From assembly GCA_964017195.1 (NCBI GenBank), contig OZ024892.1:20018889-20082888 (forward strand): a stretch of 64,000 nt of DNA, in the 5' to 3' direction. Shown here in pieces: positions 10,657-21,550 of this stretch. A program made the translations under genes and the position numbers. The notes under the pieces are model-generated. The model worked only from the letters and a program-made list of their open reading frames with translations, did no database searches and had not been told where the DNA came from. This DNA comes from Siderastrea radians (lineage: Eukaryota; Cnidaria; Anthozoa; Scleractinia; Rhizangiidae). Within the stretch, counting starts at the first letter, position 1, and every line of letters starts with the position of its first letter.

Positions 10657-11128
10657 CTAGCTTGTTCTTCTCCACTTTCCATTCAGATTGTTTTGAAAGT
10701 CACCTGTAAGCTGCACTTTTAAGGACTCTTTGGTGCTCATGACAACTTTTAAGGACTCTTAAAAGCTGCACTTTTAAGGACTCTAAAAAATGCAACCTTG
10801 AAGGTGTGCTGTACTTTTTACGATATTAAGGCAAAGCAATTTATTTTTATAAGCGTTTGTTATATAGGGCAATTTTCATGACCTGAGTTACACAGGAGGG
10901 TTTTATTAAATATCGTTAGTTATATTTACATAAGAGACTGCTTAGCTACTGATAATGATCCACTTGTAATCCTTCGAGTGCCCTGCTTGACTGCTCGCCC
11001 ACTAACTTACCTCTTGGCCGGCTGGCCGCTCGATACGCTGACAGTAGCTCCTCAATAACTGCAGCTCCGCAAAAAATGTGAACTGTCGTGAATACAGTTA
11101 GCAAGGTGAGTATTCCAAGAAGCTTCAT
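10657..11128 (-). CDS. small secreted peptide, two exons, RGD-containing (predicted)
   Basis: Exon 1 (11128-11011) starts at an ATG and encodes a clear signal peptide: MKLLGILTLL, a hydrophobic core, and probable cleavage after about residue 21-22. It ends at a strong donor, AAGAG|GTAAGTTAG, in phase 1. Exon 2 (10703-10657) follows an acceptor TTACAG, also phase 1, and ends in TAG. AATAAA lies at 10623-10618, about 34 bases after the stop. The joined product is 54 residues. The mature part is about 33 residues with no cysteine, several arginines, and a Pro-Arg-Gly-Asp-Phe stretch created exactly at the exon junction. Without splicing, exon 1 would read on to a stop at 10946, giving 60 residues. 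Function is unknown. Possible roles are a peptide hormone precursor (Gly-Lys and Arg-Arg processing-like sites are present) or an integrin-binding peptide; both are inference. The intron contains tandem repeats, and the acceptor has a poor pyrimidine tract, which lowers confidence. Confidence 0.45.
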
Positions 11129-11395
11129 TAGGAGGTCAACACTAGTTTTGGAAATAAACCAAAATAATTAGTCAGATACAGTATAAACTGGCGAAAATCC
11201 AAAATTTTATGACAATAATTTGTTGGTAAAAAGTCTACTTGACAATTATTCCACGAGCGGGCGGTGGGTATGAAGTGATAAATATCGCTCCGAGTAAGTT
11301 ATAACCACCTTATCTACAACAGATGCTAGTAAGTAATCTTTTTACCTACGAATATATGTAACATTTGTTTTATTCAATTTTCAACTTCGGTAATC

Positions 11396-11504
11396 TTAGC
11401 CGAGTCTCTTTGCCATAGTCTTAGATAAACGTTTTGCTTCGCGGCGAGCCTTCTGAACGCCGTGGCACTTGACTTGGCATCCAGTTTTCTTACAAGACAA
11501 AACG
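11396..11504 (-). CDS. terminal exon of a small cysteine-containing basic peptide (partial gene)
   Basis: Minus-strand exon ending in TAA at 11396-11398, with AATAAA only about 23 bases further on (11373-11368). This supports a real 3' end. The frame encodes about 35 residues: CKKTGCQVKCHGV, then a strongly basic, helix-prone tail (KARREAKRLSKTMAKRLG). Three cysteines lie close together, as in many small secreted peptides. The start of the exon is uncertain. An acceptor CCCAG at 11505-11509 gives phase 2, while TTTTGTCTTGTAAG nearer the cysteines gives phase 0 and has the better pyrimidine tract. I could not find the upstream exon, which should carry a signal peptide. It lies 5' of, and in the same direction as, the gene at 10657-11128, so the two may be related tandem genes. 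No family recognised. Confidence 0.4.
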
Positions 11505-11509
11505 CTGGG

Positions 11510-14500
11510 TTACTCGGTCACAACCAGTGTGCTATGAAGCAATCAGAAAGCTAACAATTACTCATACCGAGATTAAGAATTAAATAATATGTGTTAACGC
11601 AGAGGTTAAAACGTTGCCAAACTAACAATATCACCAATCCGAAGGTGGAAGACCCAGTAATTAGTATCACATGAGCATTTCACTTCACGCAGCCGCTGAT
11701 AGAATTCATTCATGTTTTCAAATAAAACCAAACTCATCCATCTTGTGTTTATTTATCAACCGCGTTTGTATGACAATAGAACAGTTCACCCTCACAGAAG
11801 TTATAATTTTTAAAAACATCATGATCTTTTTTGTATATTTACGTTCACGTAGTTGAGTCGGTCAATAGTTTTAAAAAACGTGCAATATCCGGTTTACATA
11901 TTCCATATTTACGAATGACGCATAACGAATTTGCCTTAGGTCAGTTTCAAACAACCGGCCCACGACAAGCAGCTGACGCTACGGGAATAAGTCCACAGCA
12001 CACAAAAGCCTACCGTCTTTTAATTAAGTTATTCTACTTAACCGATGATTAGATTCTGTAGAAAAGGACCGAATCATGTCTACACTATACACTGGAAAAT
12101 TTAAATGAAAAAAAAGTTACTGACCATTTTTTAAAACTAGAATGCGTCGCTAAAATTAATAATTACTGCTTGAACTTGCGCGTAGAACAGTAAATTGGCG
12201 TCCATGTGAGTCAATAACAGTAAAACTGATCGTCTTTTGTGCGTCTAATCCCATCACAGCTAGTATTTAACATTCTTAATTTTGCCATTTGATGTGCAAG
12301 TTTTCCCTTATTCAAATTAATAGACTAGTGCAATAATATCTTCCCTCAGATTTGTAGTCCATCCTGTCACAGTTTCTCCAAATAATCTCGCAGTATTGTT
12401 TCTGTAAAGTTTCTCTCAGTAAGCACTTCAAAACGAGAGTAACGTGATGATTTCCCGCCGATTTAAATTGTTTACACTTTCTTAAATAATTTTCGAAAAT
12501 TACAGTTCGAAAACAACGAAGGGTATTTCACAAAAATTGTTTTTCGTAACCAATTTTGCCTTTTGAACAAATGTCCACGCGCACCTATATACGATTATCT
12601 TTTTTAGTTACACTGCCACTCATAATCTAGGTGTTCAGTAAACCAGATTACGGCTCAATAGCGGAAACAATTAACAGGGATTATGCGGCTTGTATTTGTC
12701 AAGTACCACCTATGAAAACAGAAAAAAATTTAATCAAGTGCAGGGCTATTTTCTGGTGTTGTGAAAGTTGAACTTTATCAGCTGTTTGCATGAGTAGTTT
12801 AGTATTACTTTTTATCATGGACGTTCTTAACTTGCTGGACTTTTTGACCTGTACAGAAAATGAAAATATGCTGAGAATAAATAGAAAGCAATTGCAAAAA
12901 AAATTGAAAACAATTGCAAAGTGAAGTTCTTCTCGGTTCACCTGTATTTAAATTTCTTAATTTCTTAAGTTAATCCACTTATTCCTGAAGATTATGAAAA
13001 GTCGAAAACTTTTATTAAAAAAAGCGACGTTATTTAGATGACGATTTTTTTTTCAAAATATATTCTGTTAACCTACTTCAGAAACAGCCAAATTTTATTT
13101 TCGAATTTTTGGAATCATTTCCAGTAAATAGAAGAATGAAGGTGATTTATTATGATTACCATATAACCTACTCAAACCGGCACAACACCCAGGCCAGTAA
13201 AGAAATAAGACCGTGAGGTCATGATAAGCTGTAGGCTATTAAGGTTTCCTTACAAGTTTTTGCAATTCAAAAAAGATTTTGGCATTATAAACGCACAGTA
13301 CCTGATAAGTAGTTGAATTTCTCAGTGACGATCCCGTATTATTCATCTCTCTTCTCAAGCATCTTGTGTTGTTACACCTGCCAGTTGAACTTCCCTTCAC
13401 ATAACAACACCAGCGGATCCCCGCAGCTTATGTTTGTCAGCGTTCCTTTCATTCGATGTGTTAAAATAACCCTCTATTGTGAAATGGGCCGTGATCCTGT
13501 GTGTCCCTACGAGGTTATTTACATGCCCACTGATGGCACTGTTAATATTAGGAGTTTTCTTGTTCTTAGTTATGGCAACTTTATCAGCTTAACTTCAGCG
13601 GTTTATTAGCTATTATAAGGTTGAAGGATTATATGTGTGTTGACGTCGTCAAGGTGGTTGGTTAGGGAGCAATGACAACAGCGGCAACGGGGAAAATTGC
13701 CGTCTTGTGTTCACGCTGAATTCGTTCCTTTCACGTTGTCATTTTCAGAAAAATAAAAATAAAAATCTACCAAAACGTATAACGCACGTGCAGAGTCATT
13801 GTGTTGTCTTAAGTGCCGTTCTCGAACTGAACGAAGCAATGTTTGAGATGTATTGTTTTCTAGAAACAATTAAAAAGCCCACCCACGTTTGAACCTAAAA
13901 AAGTGGTCATACATCTATTGGTCAAAGCTTACAAGCGACAAGTGGACGAGTTCGCTTCAGTCATGCGGGTTTAGAACTGTTTTGACTAACGAGTTTCTCT
14001 AGACCTCAGCATCACCGGTCATCAGTCAGGTTTAGTTCGTACAATTGCGTCTAATTTGGTGGGACTAAGCGCAGGATAGAAACCTTTCTTGTATGCTTCT
14101 TGGTCACTCTTCTTATAAAATACAACTTGCTACAAAGTCTTGAAAATGATTTGTGAAATGGATGTCATGATGATGTGTATCGAAATGTATCACACGTTTT
14201 TTCGTCCTTGCATTACCTGCATGAAAAAACTACAATTTTAGTTTTTTTTTTTCTTTACAAAGTTTGTTTCTAGATTGTCTCTCGGACCTGTACAGTTTGG
14301 CTAGTATTCTAATCTTTTATCTTGTACCCGGGATTAAGTTCTTCTTAATTGACGTCCTGTCTTACGAATAGGCTTCCCTTGGCTTGCTCAGTCGACGACA
14401 GGCTTAATGTTAAGATCTTCTAGATTCACTGAAAAAGCGCTTTTTCCATTTGAAAACCTTGATTTCACTTGATAAGCGTGATTTCCGAACAAATACAATG

Positions 14501-14690
14501 TTTGGTTAAAGAAGGACTGCACGTAGTCTTGCCACAAGTCGACCTCACGAGTTTCACAGCAGAAAAGCCGTAAAGCCAGCGGAGCAAGCTTTTTAGGCCG
14601 GGAAGCGGCCGAGCGAGCGACGAGGTCGCGAGAGGTCACGCGCCCTAAAAATAGGACGAAGGACTTTTTCGAACGTCTAGACTGCATAAG
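11510..14690. other. no gene recognised
   Basis: AT-rich intergenic sequence. Short open frames (e.g. 12699-12941 minus, 13313-13609 plus) have hydrophobic stretches but no domain, splice support or conserved partner. The first exon of the 11.4 kb peptide gene may be hidden here. Confidence 0.45.
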
Positions 14691-14698
14691 CACAGCCT

Positions 14699-16316
14699 CA
14701 GGGCTTGAAATAATTTCCCGGCTGGCGCCGGTCAAGTTGTCCGGTCAAACCTATTTTTGCTCGGACACCACCCATTTTTGGCCGGACAAATCTCCATTAC
14801 GCCAGATCTCTACAAAATCCCCCCCCTCCCCCTGCAGCATGATGTTTACATATCAAACAAGTACATTTTCTAAGCCTTTATTGTACATGGAGCCTCGAAC
14901 TCATTGCAGGAAAAGTGGAATGCATGGTACAGCCACAACGTTCGGCAAAATCAATATTACATTTGTGCATGCATCTATCGCTTCAGTTCTATGTCTTCTA
15001 TACCGTTAAATTTTAATACCTACTAAAGCTATGAAGTTGATGAAATTGAAGCCTGCGATCTAGTTGATCCTCATAATAATACAAGCTAACTGATGTGAAT
15101 ATACAACAAGAAACTCTTACAAGTAGAATCCATATCCACTGATTTGCTACAAAGTAAGCTTAGAATGAATAAGCTTGAATCTTGAAATGTTTCAGTACTA
15201 TATCTTATTAAAAGGGGTCGGGGAAATGATACCAACAGGCAACTCTCTTTTTTCATTTGGAATACTTGAATGGCAACCTAATTTTGCTACTCGTTGTCAA
15301 TTTCAAGTCTATACTGCCTGAGGAAAACATTGCCTTGCGAAGTAATGCCCGTGAATCCAATAATCACCAAAAAGCTTGGTAACCAAGTATTTATCAGGGG
15401 CGTGCCGGAAGTGATGAATGATTTGTTCCGTTTCAGCGTTTTTAGAGACGATATGAATCACAACTTTTATGGATGACTATTTGGCCATTTGGAATTACTG
15501 GAATTACATCAACGTTGTGCAATTAAGGAAATGAAAGCACTTTGTTGTGGTTTTAAGTGAAACAAAAACATATCAACGCCAAAAATATATACAATGTTCG
15601 GGAGCCTACTGATCCACTCCTGTGTCTTTTATTAAATCTATTGCTCTGTCTTCTAATTCGTCCTCATTATCTGAATCGGAATCTTCTTCAGTTGAAGAAC
15701 AATCAATCAAGACCATTCCCCTTTTCGCAAACTCTCGGGCCTTGTACGATTTCCTCTTGCTTTGGTTCGGAGGGCGAGTGGCGCTCGTTACCCACAAGTG
15801 AATGGCTGGTGTAGTGTCGTAACCTTGAAAAGGGGGACCTTCCATTTTGACTCTTATCAGGTGGCTAAGGGTGTTCTCGCTGAGTGTTGCCCGAGAATCT
15901 GAGAGGCATTGTTATGCTTCTCACGTCACGTTTACAAAATCCAAGCGGACTATATATTATAAGAATATAGTAATTCATACTGCTACACACGCTACTCCGG
16001 AAGACCCGCTAATTTGCGGTGACGGCTTGATGAACGACAAAGCGAAGATTTGCAACCACCGGAAATTTTACAACCACTATTATGAATCATTTTTTAAAAG
16101 TTCTTGGTCTGGTAGTATCTCTGTCTTTTCCCCTTTTTATTCACAAACGCCAATAATGTTGAACCTATAAAAATTTAAAACCTGAAGATCCGCATTGAAT
16201 TTTTCTTTACAAGCGTAAACGACCGGACAAATTGTCCGGCCATCCAAGGATTTGACCGGACAAAACCTATTTTTGACCGGACATTGTCCGTTGACCGGCC
16301 GTTATTTCAAGCCCTG
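14699..16316. mobile_element. hAT-like non-autonomous DNA transposon
   Basis: A 1618 bp element with terminal inverted repeats beginning CAGGGCTTGAAATAA and ending in the exact complement. Inside each end, CCGGTCAA / TTGACCGG and TTGTCCGG motifs are repeated in inverted order. A 5-bp direct repeat AGCCT flanks both sides (14694-14698 and 16317-16321). CAGGG-type ends with 5-8 bp duplications are typical of the hAT superfamily. No transposase is present. An 79-codon frame at 15606-15845 (minus) encodes an acidic serine/glutamate/aspartate-rich stretch (EEDSDSDNEDELEDR) and could be a captured or leftover exon; I do not call it as a gene. Confidence 0.78.
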
Positions 16317-16321
16317 AGCCT

Positions 16322-17430
16322 GTTGTGACCCCGGGTGCTCAGACATAACTTTCCATATCAACCCAACTGAGCTCTGATAAACCACTGAATAATATAGCAT
16401 TCAATTCCATTCAATTTTTATTTACCACATATTTCAAATGTGAATTCATTTTCCAGCTCTAACGCTATTTAGCTAGCAGCAAATATTGTTTCCTCCAGCT
16501 TTTGTTTACCACATTTTTTCAAACGGAGTTCATTAGCTGTAGCGGCAGAACATTAATGTAAGAGCCTTTCTGAGCAGACCCCTCTGAAATAGGTCATATA
16601 CGTTTCAAACGATTGTAGTAATTATTCTGGCTAACTTTCTGGTCTCTAATTATTTCAAAACAGGTTTAACTTCACAAGGTTCACCTCTTCTCTGCGGAAC
16701 AGCAGGTATGTTAACCATAAACTATAATTGTAGCTATTCCACATTTTTTGTGTTAAGAGCAGTTCTCTGAGAAAGTGTAGCAAAGTTGGAAATGAAACAT
16801 TTTAAGCCCCCTTCATTTTTTGTGTGAAGCTAGGTTGCCTGGGGGATGAACGAAAACAGCCATATAAAGGTCAGCAGATGTGTCGTTGCCATGGTAACCG
16901 CAATCAATCATGCTACCCTCAAAGTCATATTTTGAGTACAAAATTTTACCCTTAAAAGGCAAAAATAAACTGGTCTGGTTCTCAGGTGAATGTGAACCAA
17001 TTAACATAAAAATTCCCCAGGGAGAAGCTCCATTCCTCTAGTTTCTAAAACTTGATCTTAAAGTATTTTGACTTTTATAAACGTGCTAAAATTGATCGCT
17101 GAACCTGGTTTTTTCGGCCATTTTGACAATCCCCCAAAACAAGCACAGCCTTTTCGCAATTTCTCCCAAAGTGTTCTTTTCCCAGGAACCAAATTAGCAC
17201 CAGAGTTTACATGGATACTAAAGATTCAAAATATCATAAAACTTTTTTGGGGAAAACTATATTATGGTCATGGCCGTTGAGCACAATTGAGGAGATTTTG
17301 AATGAATATCAAAATTGGCCATTTTCAGGCTCCATTGTTTCGCCCAGAATTGCTTTAGATAGACCTTTCAAGCTTCAAAGGTATTCTTTACAATCTTGTC
17401 GGTAAACTTACTTTGATTTATATGGTTTTC
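16322..17430. other. no gene recognised
   Basis: AT-rich sequence with short frames only; nothing supported. Confidence 0.45.
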
Positions 17431-17434
17431 GTTA

Positions 17435-17990
17435 CACGAGTTTAGATGAAATAGGAATTGATGCAAAGCCTACCTTGTGAGTTTTGCCGATTTATACAGC
17501 ATGCATTGATTGCCTGCGTTTCTCCTTCGCTCGCTCCTTTTTCTTAACCCAATTCTAGCACAGCGTCTTGCATTCAGGTGAAACCTAACAATTTGCCCCA
17601 TCCTACAGCCACTTGTCGGTGATTTAAACCATAGATGACGGCGCATTTGTCCACAGATACTTGATAAAAGACCATTGAGCAGATCAAAACACAGTGATTA
17701 TATTTGTGGTTTCTGCCGGCGAAATACTGAAAACAGTCAATAAAATCCATCCAGGAAGCTAAATTGTCGGATCACGATTACTATACTCAGGAACTGCACG
17801 CCTGTAACGATCCAGAACATGTATCTGGCTATAATCAAGTGGGACATTGCGTTTTCTGGGAAGCCATGAAGTTGTTGTTGACAAAACGTGTAGACCGGGC
17901 TTGTAGACCGGGCTGTAGACCGGAAATGAGAGGGCAAGACTGCTGACCGGATGTATGATTTTTATTTCGGCGCATGAAATGTTGATTATT
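17435..17990 (+). repeat. composite repeat, first member of a rearranged pair
   Basis: It has two parts. X (17435-17585, from 'gttacacgagtttagatgaa' to 'acctaac') recurs in the same direction at 21310-21470. Y (17595-17990, from 'ttgccccatcc' to 'gaaatgttgatt') recurs inverted at 20918-21306. In Y the frame '...YYTQELHACNDP..VSGYN...' is open here (17764-17946) but carries an in-frame stop in the other copy, so coding is not supported. Confidence 0.85.
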
Positions 17991-18416
17991 TACAGCAATT
18001 TAATAAATTCTAGGGCGGTTTTTACATTGGTGGTAAAAAAAAATAATAATAAAAATGGAATAAATCATGAAGGAAATGTATTAGACTTTAAATTATATCT
18101 AGAAAAAAAACGTACCACAACGCCGCACGAGGAATGTTACTTGTTTACAGTGTGGAGCGTACTACGCAGTCCCCATTATGGACAGGTATGATGCACTGCA
18201 ACTGATCATAACGAGTTTTACATAACACAATCTAACACAATCTAACATAAACTTTATTTTTCTCGAATTTTAAAGTAGGTAGAAAGCTTATATTTCCGAG
18301 AAAGGAACAACAAAATGCACTATAAAAAATACACAGAATATCAAATATATGAAAAGAGTCATTTTTCAAAATTTACAAAATTTACATTTTATTTGTACAA
18401 TATATGCATTATTTAG

Positions 18417-18626
18417 GCCTGCATGTCAAGGTTACCTAAAATTCTCTTAGATTCAGCAAAATTGCGAGTCTTTACATAGTCTGGCAGTACGTTCCATTGT
18501 TTAGCAGCATGGTAAGAAAAAGAATGAAGGCCGTAAGTAGTAGTTCTAGGCACAGGGAGTGTCAGAATATAGTTACCGCGTAAATTATAGGAAACATCAC
18601 GGAGAGTGAACAGTTTATTAATCTGA
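18417..18626 (-). pseudogene. LINE ORF2 C-terminus fragment
   Basis: A minus-strand frame ending in TAA at 18417 encodes a typical end of a non-LTR retrotransposon reverse-transcriptase protein: LRGNYILTLPVPRTTTYG, LHSFSYHAAKQWNVLPDYV, then a short tail. The 5' part (endonuclease, RT core) is missing, as expected for a 5'-truncated insertion. The downstream AT-rich stretch to about 18200 may be its 3' UTR. Confidence 0.8.
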
Positions 18627-18751
18627 AGTTGCCATTTTCTTTATTTAAGAAGTATTTCTCAAATATTGTTAAAACTCAGTGTAGTTATCAACGTATGGCC
18701 GAGACATAAATCACTACAGGGGATTAAGTTTAGTGTTTACAGTCAAATTAA

Positions 18752-19143
18752 GGGCCTGTTTACAAGGAAGGAGGATTACCCTAGCATACGGGTTAACCCT
18801 AGCAGGAGAGTCAAAGATACCCGGATTTACAAGCGAAATTTTACAGGGAGGGTAACCCTACCGCCCGGACAACATAATGCGCTTGGTAACCGCTCGCAGT
18901 TACCACGGGTCTGGACAGGTAAAAAGTTCAACCCGGGTAGGTGGGTTTACAAGGTTTACAAGGTGTTTACAAGGGAAAAAGTTAACCCGCCAGCCAGGGT
19001 AACCCTAGCACGCAGATAGGGTAACCCGCCTACCCAGGTAGCCCTAGCTGCCTTGTAAACACGACGAAGAAAAAAAGAGGAAATGTGTGAGTGCTAGGGT
19101 AACCCGCTTGCTAGGGTAACCCTCCCTCCTTGTAAACAGGCCC
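18752..19143. mobile_element. MITE with GGGCCTGTTTACAAGG ends
   Basis: A 392 bp element. The left end GGGCCTGTTTACAAGGAAGG and right end CCTCCTTGTAAACAGGCCC are inverted. The interior is full of direct and inverted GGGTAACCC / CTAGGGTAACCC / TTTACAAGG copies. Left flank TTAA (18748-18751) and right flank TGAA (19144-19147) fit a TTAA duplication with one change. The unit-2 sequence at 19585-19605 ('catattaaatctgaag') looks like the unoccupied site. The 117-codon frame at 18666-19019 reads through this repeat and is rejected. Confidence 0.8.
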
Positions 19144-19144
19144 T

Positions 19145-20075
19145 GAATCTCAAGGGAGTATTTGAATGACGTCGTTGACACTAAAGGCATTTATGATAAC
19201 AAGAGGGCTCGAAAAGTTATTAATGAAGTGCCCCCGAGTACGAATTTGAAGGACTCTTGGGTGTTAAACTTTGCCTGCTCTTTAGTTTGAAGAGGGTACA
19301 CAAAAAGCCAATCCATACGTGAAAACACGTGAAAAAAAATACTCGTGAAGACGCCTGCTTTAAGTAGATTGCAAGCAGTCGTTTTGTTTGCTTGTTTGTT
19401 TGTTTTTTAGATTCTACGCACAAAAGAGGATGTATGAACCATGCGAGCCAACGGTAAAAACGGGGGGGGGGGGGGGGGTTGGGGAGACCGACGAAAGATA
19501 TGCTACATTGCTCGACTTTGTTTCACAGATGAAACAATTTTAACAATGGCAAAATTTTGTTCTAAATGGGTACAATCAGTGTCAAGTTTCAGCATATTAA
19601 ATCTGAAGAGAGTATTTGGATGACGTAGTTGACACTAAAGGCTTTTATGATGAGACCTGATAACAAGGGGCCTCAAAAAGTTATAAATGAAGGGCCCGAT
19701 TACAAATTTCAAGGACTCTTGGGTTTTGAACTTCGTCGGCCTTTTTCAGTTTGATGAGGGTATACAAAAAGCTAAACCATTCTGCAAAAGTGAAGACGGT
19801 CCTTTTTACAATCAAAGATTGAAGACACCTGCTTTTAGTAGACTGCTTGTAATCGTCTTTTTTAAATTAAATTAAATTAAATTAAATTTGTTTTTCTTAG
19901 ATCCTACGCGCAAACGGTAATGTATGAATCATGCAAGCCAACGGTAAATCAAGGTGGGATTGGAGAGAAGACCAAAGATACACCACATTGCTCCACTTTG
20001 TTTCAACGATTACTCAATGGCTAAAATTTTGCCCTAAATGGGTATTGATTTTTATACTGGAAGAAATTCTCAGAG
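19145..20075 (+). repeat. tandem duplication, two ~455 bp units
   Basis: Unit 1 starts at 19145 and unit 2 at about 19598. Both contain, in order, 'gagtatttgratgacgt', 'gttgacactaaaggc', 'aaggactcttggg', 'gaagacrcctgctttwagta', 'cgcacaa' or 'cgcgcaa', 'gccaacggtaaa' and 'aaatgggta'. Unit 1 has a G-run (19460-19477) and TTTG repeats where unit 2 has AAATT repeats (19860-19889). The MITE sits exactly at the front of unit 1. Confidence 0.85.
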
Positions 20076-20079
20076 AGAT

Positions 20080-20915
20080 CAAACTGAGAGGTTTCACATG
20101 GCAGCAAGTCTAGCTTTAAACGACAGGGAACATTCTACTCACTTCGTTATGGGAGCTACAAGGGCTCACAGTGAATTATACTATTAAGTATGGCGTTAAG
20201 GGGTGTTGGGAAGGAAGAATGTGCCATACGTCGAGTACGATAGCGACATGTGTTCAAAGTTTTAACACTTAAGATGGCATCGACGTATGACTTCTTCTTT
20301 TTTTTTGACACGCCTCTGAAACGCCGTACTTGATGCCTTTTTTAGGTTGACAGTGGTGGATTGGCCCTAAGCTCATATCTCTTCATCAGTGCAACACAAT
20401 ATCATTCTCTTGTATTTGCAGCAGCAGTTTTCCACCTCTGCCACGGATTGCCACGCTCCCAGCTCTGCGGGTAGCCTAGCCGTTATTTCGACCGTTACTT
20501 CTTGGAGAAGTTTGTTCTCTTTCCTCCCAAGTTTCTAGGTCTATCTCAGATATTTAGCCGCATGGGAGAAAAACGTGAGAAATACGAGGAGATCTGCTGT
20601 GGCGTCAAGACGTTGTCGTCGGGAAATGACTGTTTGCCATCCTGAACACGAGCTTGCCACATCTTCTTGGCCACATACTGTATCTCACACATACTGGATT
20701 TTACGGTAACCGACTTAACTTAATCCACTGTGGTGATTTATGTCTCGCCCATACATTGATAACTACACTGAGTTTTAACAATATTTAAGAAATACTTCTA
20801 AAATAAACAAGTGCGTTTTCGTCTAGATGTCATTTGTAGTCTAATACATTTCCTTTATGCTTTATTCTATTTTTTTTTTCATAACCAATGTAAAATCGAT
20901 ATAGACTTTGTTAAA
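20080..20915. other. no gene recognised
   Basis: No open frame of note and no splice-supported structure. Confidence 0.45.
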
Positions 20916-20917
20916 AT

Positions 20918-21475
20918 ACTGAAAATCAACATTTCATATGTATGAAATAAAAATGAATCGTACATCCGGTCAGCAGTCTTGCCCTCTCATTTCCGGTCTA
21001 CACGTTTTGTCGATGTCAACAACACTTTCATGGCTTCTCAAACACAATATCCTGCTCGATTGTAGCCAGATACATACACTGGATCGTTACACGCATGCAG
21101 TTCCTGAGTATAGTATTCGTGATTCGACAATTTAGCTTCCTGGATGGATTTTATTGGCGATTTTCAGTGCTTCGATGGCAGAAACCACAAATATAACCAC
21201 TCTGTTTTGATCTGCTCAGTGGTCCTTTCAGTATCAAGTACCTGCGGACAAGTGCACCATCATCTGTGCTTTAAAACACCGATAAGTGGATGTAGGATGG
21301 GGCAAAGTGTTACATGAGTTTGGATGAAATAGGAATTGAAACAGAACCTACCTTAAGTTTTGCCAATTTATACAGATGCATTGATCGCCTACGTTTCTCC
21401 TACGCTCGCTCCGTTTTCTTGACCAAATATAGCACAGCATCTTGTATTCAAGTTAAATCTAACAGTAACGAAAAT
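20918..21475 (-). repeat. composite repeat, second member with the Y part inverted
   Basis: 20918-21306 is the reverse complement of 17595-17990, and 21310-21475 is a direct copy of 17435-17585. The break falls at 'ggggcaaagtgttacatgagtttgg'. The two parts have therefore changed relative orientation between copies, by inversion or by independent insertion of X. Confidence 0.85.
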
Positions 21476-21550
21476 CTTATAAATCAAAGAAAGTTTTCAG
21501 ACAAGATTGTAAAGAATACCTTTGTTACCAGTTACTCGGAAAACATCTGA

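Noticed and set aside
10946..11010. Unspliced reading of the small secreted peptide (60 residues ending VDHYQ)
   Set aside because: A strong GTAAGT donor precedes it, and a phase-matched exon with stop and AATAAA lies downstream. The unspliced form cannot be excluded without transcripts.
18666..19019. 117-codon open frame
   Set aside because: It reads through the GGGTAACCC arrays of a MITE.
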